NCBI GenBank assembly: GCA_026706695.1
Contig: JAPOYE010000017.1
Coordinates: 1-38,452, forward strand
DNA from: Candidatus Dadabacteria bacterium
Lineage (GTDB): Bacteria > Desulfobacterota_D > UBA1144 > Nemesobacterales > Nemesobacteraceae
Length of the DNA: 38,452 bases
Direction of reading: 5' to 3'
A program made the translations under genes and the position numbers. Shown here piece after piece: positions 34,723 to 38,452 of the stretch. Each line of letters opens with the position of its first letter. Within the stretch, counting starts at the first letter, position 1. The notes under the pieces are model-generated. The model was not told where the DNA came from and searched no databases. It saw only the letters and a list, made by a program, of their open reading frames with translations.

Positions 34723-35478
34723 ATGCATCCCGTACTCTTAGATCTAGGAGGGGGTCTGGTCATCTATTCGTATTCGGTGTTTCTCGCTCTCGGATATCTG
34801 GCTGCCTACTGGGTGGTATCCGCGGAGGTAAGCCGCAGGAAAATGGACCCGGCACTTCCTTCTACTCTTCTGCTTGCGTGCTTTATCGCCGGGCTTGTGG
34901 GAGCCAAGATCCTTTTTCTTTACCAGAACGCCACTTTGACTGAGTTTCTCGCTAACCCGGCGCGCTATTTCATATCGGGGTACGCGTCGGTAGGGGGGCT
35001 GGTCGGGATATTTTGCGCTGTGTGGATCGTCTCAGGGCTTAAAAAGACGGATTTCCAGCGGCTTCTCGATGTTGTCTGCCCCGCCCTCATTCTTGGTCAC
35101 GGAGTAGGAAGGATAGGGTGTTTTCTAAACGGCTGCGATTACGGAACCGCGTGCTCTCTGCCCTGGGCGGTTTCTTTTTCCGAGAGAGTTGTCAATGTCC
35201 ATCCGACGCAGGTCTACGACACCTTGTTCATGGCCCTGCTTTTTGTCTTTCTCTGGAAAATCAGAACCCAAAACCATCCCACGGGTTTTGTCTCGGCAGT
35301 GGGGTTCGTGATTCTCGGCACCCAGAGATTTCTGATCGAGTTTATAAGGGAGACTACCCCGAGCTTTGTAGAGGGTCTTTCCCAGGCGCAGCTTGCGGCC
35401 TTGCTGTTAGTGGTTGTCTTCGGGATAAGACTGTTTCAGCTTTCCGGCAGCGTTCTCGGGAAGCAGACACAGAGCTAG
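34723..35478 (+). CDS. lgt: Prolipoprotein diacylglyceryl transferase Lgt
   Basis: Lgt attaches diacylglycerol to the lipobox Cys of prolipoproteins, the first step of lipoprotein maturation. The 251 residues have about seven spans. GYASVGGLVG (86-95), GRIGCFLNGCDYG (129-141, with the essential Arg130) and HPTQVYD (160-166) match the family. The signature differs from the E. coli form, where Asn and Glu stand in place of the two Cys, a variant known in other phyla. Length and spans are normal. Confidence 0.95.
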   Translation: MHPVLLDLGGGLVIYSYSVFLALGYLAAYWVVSAEVSRRKMDPALPSTLLLACFIAGLVGAKILFLYQNATLTEFLANPARYFISGYASVGGLVGIFCAVWIVSGLKKTDFQRLLDVVCPALILGHGVGRIGCFLNGCDYGTACSLPWAVSFSERVVNVHPTQVYDTLFMALLFVFLWKIRTQNHPTGFVSAVGFVILGTQRFLIEFIRETTPSFVEGLSQAQLAALLLVVVFGIRLFQLSGSVLGKQTQS

Positions 35479-35487
35479 TTTGCTGTT

Positions 35488-36819
35488 ATGCGGAGAATTC
35501 TGATAATAGGTCTGGGGCAGGTTGGAAGTTTCCTCTCGAAGGAGCTTTCCAAGAGTCAGGAAGTTGTGGTTATTGAGAAAGACGCGGAACTCATAGCCAA
35601 GGCCAAGGAAACCCAGGATGTCTTGGCAATTGAAGGAACCGGGGACGACCCCGCCGTCCTGAGACAGGCGGAGATAGAAAAGGCCGATGTAGTTCTTGCG
35701 GTTACCGGAGATTACAGAACGAATATACTCGCCTCGTTTATCGCCCATGCCTCGGGGGTCAAGAAGATCGTTGCCGAGGTGAAAAACGCGAAGTATGCCG
35801 AGTACCGGAGAGTCATAGAAGACTCGAACATCTCGCTAATAAGCTCAAGCAGTATAATCTCGGAAAAGATAAGCGCACTTATAAGCGCTCCTTTCGCGGG
35901 GAGGGTGGAGTTTTTCGCAAGCGGACAGATAGAGCTTCTCAAACTCCGGGTGGATGAAGGGGTACCCATAATAAACGAGAAGCTGAAAAATTTCGTCAGC
36001 AGTCCAAGGAACTGGACTTTCGTCGGGCTGCAGAGGGACCACAGGATAACTATTCCGCGGGGAGATACGGAGCTTCGCCCGGGAGATTTCGTATTCGCTC
36101 TTGGGGTTCCTTCGGCACTTGAGAAGCTTAAGAAGCTTTTTAACCTGAAAATCCAGAAGGTCCACTCCGTTATCATAGTCGGCGCGGGCAGGGTGGGGTG
36201 CGAAGTGGCTTCCGCACTTCACGCTAATGGGCTTTCCGTAAGACTCATTGAGAGCGATCATGAAAAGGCCAGGGCTGCGGCCGAGGAGCTTGTCGGAGTG
36301 ATGGTATTTGAAGGTGACGGAACCGATCTCGAGATACTTAAGGAAGCCGGAGTTGAAAAAAGCGATTACCTGCTTGCGCTTACCGGCGACGATGAAAACA
36401 ATGTTCTCAGCGCGCTTCTCGCGAAAAATCTCGGCATTGATCGATGCACCGTACTTTATTCGAATCCCGATTACGTGGAGGTGCTCGAAGCTATCGGTAT
36501 CGACAGGGCCATAAGCGCGAACATGGCTGTGGCGAATGGTATCCTGAACTCGCTTCATCTTGGTGGAGAGGCTAACATAGCGCTTCTTTACGAGGGAGCG
36601 GGAGAGATTCTCGAGTTTGACGTAACCGAACATACTAAGATCCTCGGGATACCCCTTTCTGAGTGCAAAATGCCGCACGATTCGGTCATAGGCGTTTGCA
36701 TAAGGGACGGGAAGCCGATATTCCCCGGCGGGGATTTCGCCGCGCAGGTCGGGGACCGTCTGGTGGTGTTCTCCCTGCCGAGTGCCGTGCAAAAGGTTGA
36801 AGAGATACTGGTTTCGTGA
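35488..36819 (+). CDS. trkA: Potassium uptake regulatory protein TrkA
   Basis: TrkA is the cytoplasmic NAD(H)- and nucleotide-binding subunit that gates the Trk potassium channel. The 443 residues hold two RCK units, each with a Rossmann fold and a C-terminal TrkA_C domain. The glycine motifs are GLGQVG (8-13) and GAGRVG (232-237). The GTG start of trkH overlaps its stop by four bases, so the two subunits are made together. Confidence 0.97.
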   Translation: MRRILIIGLGQVGSFLSKELSKSQEVVVIEKDAELIAKAKETQDVLAIEGTGDDPAVLRQAEIEKADVVLAVTGDYRTNILASFIAHASGVKKIVAEVKNAKYAEYRRVIEDSNISLISSSSIISEKISALISAPFAGRVEFFASGQIELLKLRVDEGVPIINEKLKNFVSSPRNWTFVGLQRDHRITIPRGDTELRPGDFVFALGVPSALEKLKKLFNLKIQKVHSVIIVGAGRVGCEVASALHANGLSVRLIESDHEKARAAAEELVGVMVFEGDGTDLEILKEAGVEKSDYLLALTGDDENNVLSALLAKNLGIDRCTVLYSNPDYVEVLEAIGIDRAISANMAVANGILNSLHLGGEANIALLYEGAGEILEFDVTEHTKILGIPLSECKMPHDSVIGVCIRDGKPIFPGGDFAAQVGDRLVVFSLPSAVQKVEEILVS

Positions 36820-38273
36820 ACGTTAGGTTCTGTTTTCAGATCACGGGAAAGTTCGTGATGTATCTCGGGCTGCTGATGCTCGTGCCGGCTGTCTGCACGC
36901 TTTTTTACCCGGAGGACGATCTCTCTGCCTTCCTGATCTCAGCGCTTATAACATCACTTGCGGGTCTTGCGCTTATGGCTATTTGCCGCATTCCCGAAAC
37001 TCCGACTGAGATACGAAGAAGAGAAGGTTTTCTGATTGCGGCGCTTTGCTGGGTTTTTGCAAGCATCTTCGGCGCCATTCCTTATTATGTTTACGGGGTG
37101 TTCTCAAGCCCGGTCGACGCGCTTTTCGAATCGACCGCGGGTTTTACAACCACAGGAGCCACCGCGCTTGCGTCCATTGAGTGGCTTCCCAAGGGAATTC
37201 TTTTCTGGAGGAACTTTACTCAGTGGCTTGGCGGCATGGGAATAATAGTTCTGGGAATCGCGATTTTCCCCAGACTTTTTGTCGGCGGGGCGCAGCTAAT
37301 GGGGCTTGAGACCACGGGACCGACGACTGAGAAGTTCGCTCCCAAAATAGCCGAGACGGCCAAGAAGCTCTGGATTGTATACATTGCCCTTACTGCCGTG
37401 TTGACGGTGCTTCTCATTTTCGGCGGAATGAGTTTTTTCGAAGCTCTGACGCATTCTTTCAGCACCCTCTCAACCGGGGGTTTTTCCTGCAGGGATGCAA
37501 GCATAGGGGCTTATGACAGCGGCTACATACAGGGGCTGATTACGCTTTTCATGTTCTTGGGAGGGACGAGTTTCGTACTTCATTTCTACTTTTTTACCGG
37601 GAGGCCCGGGAAGCTTCTGAGGAACTCCGAGTTTCGGTTCTATCTCTTCTTTGTCATTGCCGCGACGATGTTCATTGCCCTAGAGCTCATCCAGACCGGT
37701 GTTTACGGAACCTTCTCCGAGTCCCTGCGCTACGCTTCTTTTCAGGTGGTTTCAATTATCACCACAACCGGATTTACCACCACGGATTTTGACGCATGGC
37801 CGGCTTTCGTGAAATGGGTGATTTTCATGCTGATGTTCTTCGGCGCGTGCGCGGGGTCGACTTCCGGGTCGGTAAAGGGGCTGAGAATCATGGTGCTTTT
37901 CAAAAAAGCACATAGAGAGATACGAAGACTCGTTTATCCGAACGTGGTTTCTCCAATAACCATAGAGGGAAAGACAATAAACGAGAAGGCGGTCGCAAGC
38001 ATAACAAGCTTCTTTATCCTTTACATTCTTCTCTGCGGCTTCATTGCTTTTGTGATTCTTATGCTTGAGGATATATCTTTGGAATCTGCCGTTTCGGCTG
38101 CGGCTGCTTCCATAACCAATGTCGGACCTGCTTTTGACGAGGTCGGTCCGGCAAATCATTATGCCCACCTTGGGTCGCCTACGAAAATCATTCTATCGCT
38201 GGCAATGATCATAGGAAGGCTTGAGCTCTACACGGTTCTGGTACTTCTTATGCCGTCTTTCTGGAAGAGGTAG
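36816..38273 (+). CDS. trkH: Trk system potassium uptake protein TrkH
   Basis: TrkH is the potassium-conducting membrane subunit. The 485 residues contain four pore-loop repeats, seen as AGFTTTGATAL, TLSTGGFSC, ITTTGFTTTDF and ITNVGPAF. The conserved Gly of each filter is present. It also has WRNFTQWLGGMGI and GACAGSTSGSVKGLR, which are typical of the family. The GTG start is chosen by the GTGA overlap with trkA. Confidence 0.97.
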   Translation: MNVRFCFQITGKFVMYLGLLMLVPAVCTLFYPEDDLSAFLISALITSLAGLALMAICRIPETPTEIRRREGFLIAALCWVFASIFGAIPYYVYGVFSSPVDALFESTAGFTTTGATALASIEWLPKGILFWRNFTQWLGGMGIIVLGIAIFPRLFVGGAQLMGLETTGPTTEKFAPKIAETAKKLWIVYIALTAVLTVLLIFGGMSFFEALTHSFSTLSTGGFSCRDASIGAYDSGYIQGLITLFMFLGGTSFVLHFYFFTGRPGKLLRNSEFRFYLFFVIAATMFIALELIQTGVYGTFSESLRYASFQVVSIITTTGFTTTDFDAWPAFVKWVIFMLMFFGACAGSTSGSVKGLRIMVLFKKAHREIRRLVYPNVVSPITIEGKTINEKAVASITSFFILYILLCGFIAFVILMLEDISLESAVSAAAASITNVGPAFDEVGPANHYAHLGSPTKIILSLAMIIGRLELYTVLVLLMPSFWKR

Positions 38274-38452
38274 AGAAAGTTGCATCCAGCTTAACGGAAT
38301 AGTTTCTCGGCTAGTAACCATACAAAGACAATGGTTTTCATTCAGCTCTAAATTAGGTCAAGAAAGAATAGATAAGTTCCTTTTGAAAATTGGCAAAACT
38401 GAATGTAATCTAGTAAGCATTAGCCCGCATATCTCATAAAAGAGCAAGCGGA
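38274..38452. other. Non-coding or unreadable tail after trkH
   Basis: These 179 bases are more AT-rich than the genes before them. A plus-strand frame runs to 38439, but its first part is out-of-frame trkH and the rest shows no recognised family and no start with a ribosome site. It may be a fragment of something that continues beyond the window. Confidence 0.3.

Noticed and set aside
35845-36792. A 315-codon frame antisense to trkA
   Set aside because: It mirrors trkA codon structure and shows no domain; trkA is certain.
38221-38439. A 72-codon frame at the right end
   Set aside because: Its first 18 codons are trkH out of frame and the rest has no recognisable match or ribosome site.

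Overview
The window is about 38 kb of dense bacterial chromosome from a diderm-type bacterium. It carries prolipoprotein transferase Lgt, a division/wall (dcw) cluster whose MurE has the DNPR motif of meso-diaminopimelate enzymes, an FtsI with a C-terminal PASTA domain, and a secreted protein with C-terminal sorting tails. I cannot place the species from sequence alone; an uncultured lineage near Deltaproteobacteria or Dadabacteria would fit, but that is a guess. No tRNA, rRNA or CRISPR array was seen.

Left part, 1-5700: rho with a clear sigma70 promoter and a foldable 5' leader; a C-terminal remnant of an animal-type haem peroxidase; an 898-residue exported protein made of two tandem paralogous units; and a truncated IS5-family transposase gene. 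This is the most disturbed and least conventional part of the window.

5700-10090, plus strand: a compact operon of a chlorite-dismutase-family haem protein, ftsY, ribD, nadD and rsfS. It ends in a perfect 32-bp palindrome and overlaps, tail to tail, the end of the opposing dcw operon.

10043-26481, minus strand: one long, tightly overlapped dcw operon in the order mraZ, rsmH, ftsL, ftsI, murE, murF, mraY, murD, ftsW, murG, murC, murB, ftsQ, ftsA, ftsZ. It makes the UDP-MurNAc-pentapeptide and lipid II precursors and the core divisome; ddl is absent. Promoters and possible MraZ boxes lie just upstream of mraZ.

26600-31605, plus strand, diverging from mraZ: a small DUF4911-like protein, murJ (the lipid II flippase that completes the pathway), a TPR protein, aroQ and recJ. 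A two-gene restriction-modification system (31609-33774, minus strand) sits between recJ and a group of membrane genes: an SPFH protein, lgt, and the potassium uptake pair trkA-trkH. The last ~180 bases hold no gene I can support.

The strongest candidate for undescribed biology is the protein at 2309-5005. It is two secreted, nine-cysteine, Cache-like proteins fused end to end, each keeping its own signal peptide and its own Gly-Cys C-terminal sorting tail, with a possible internal translation restart at the junction.
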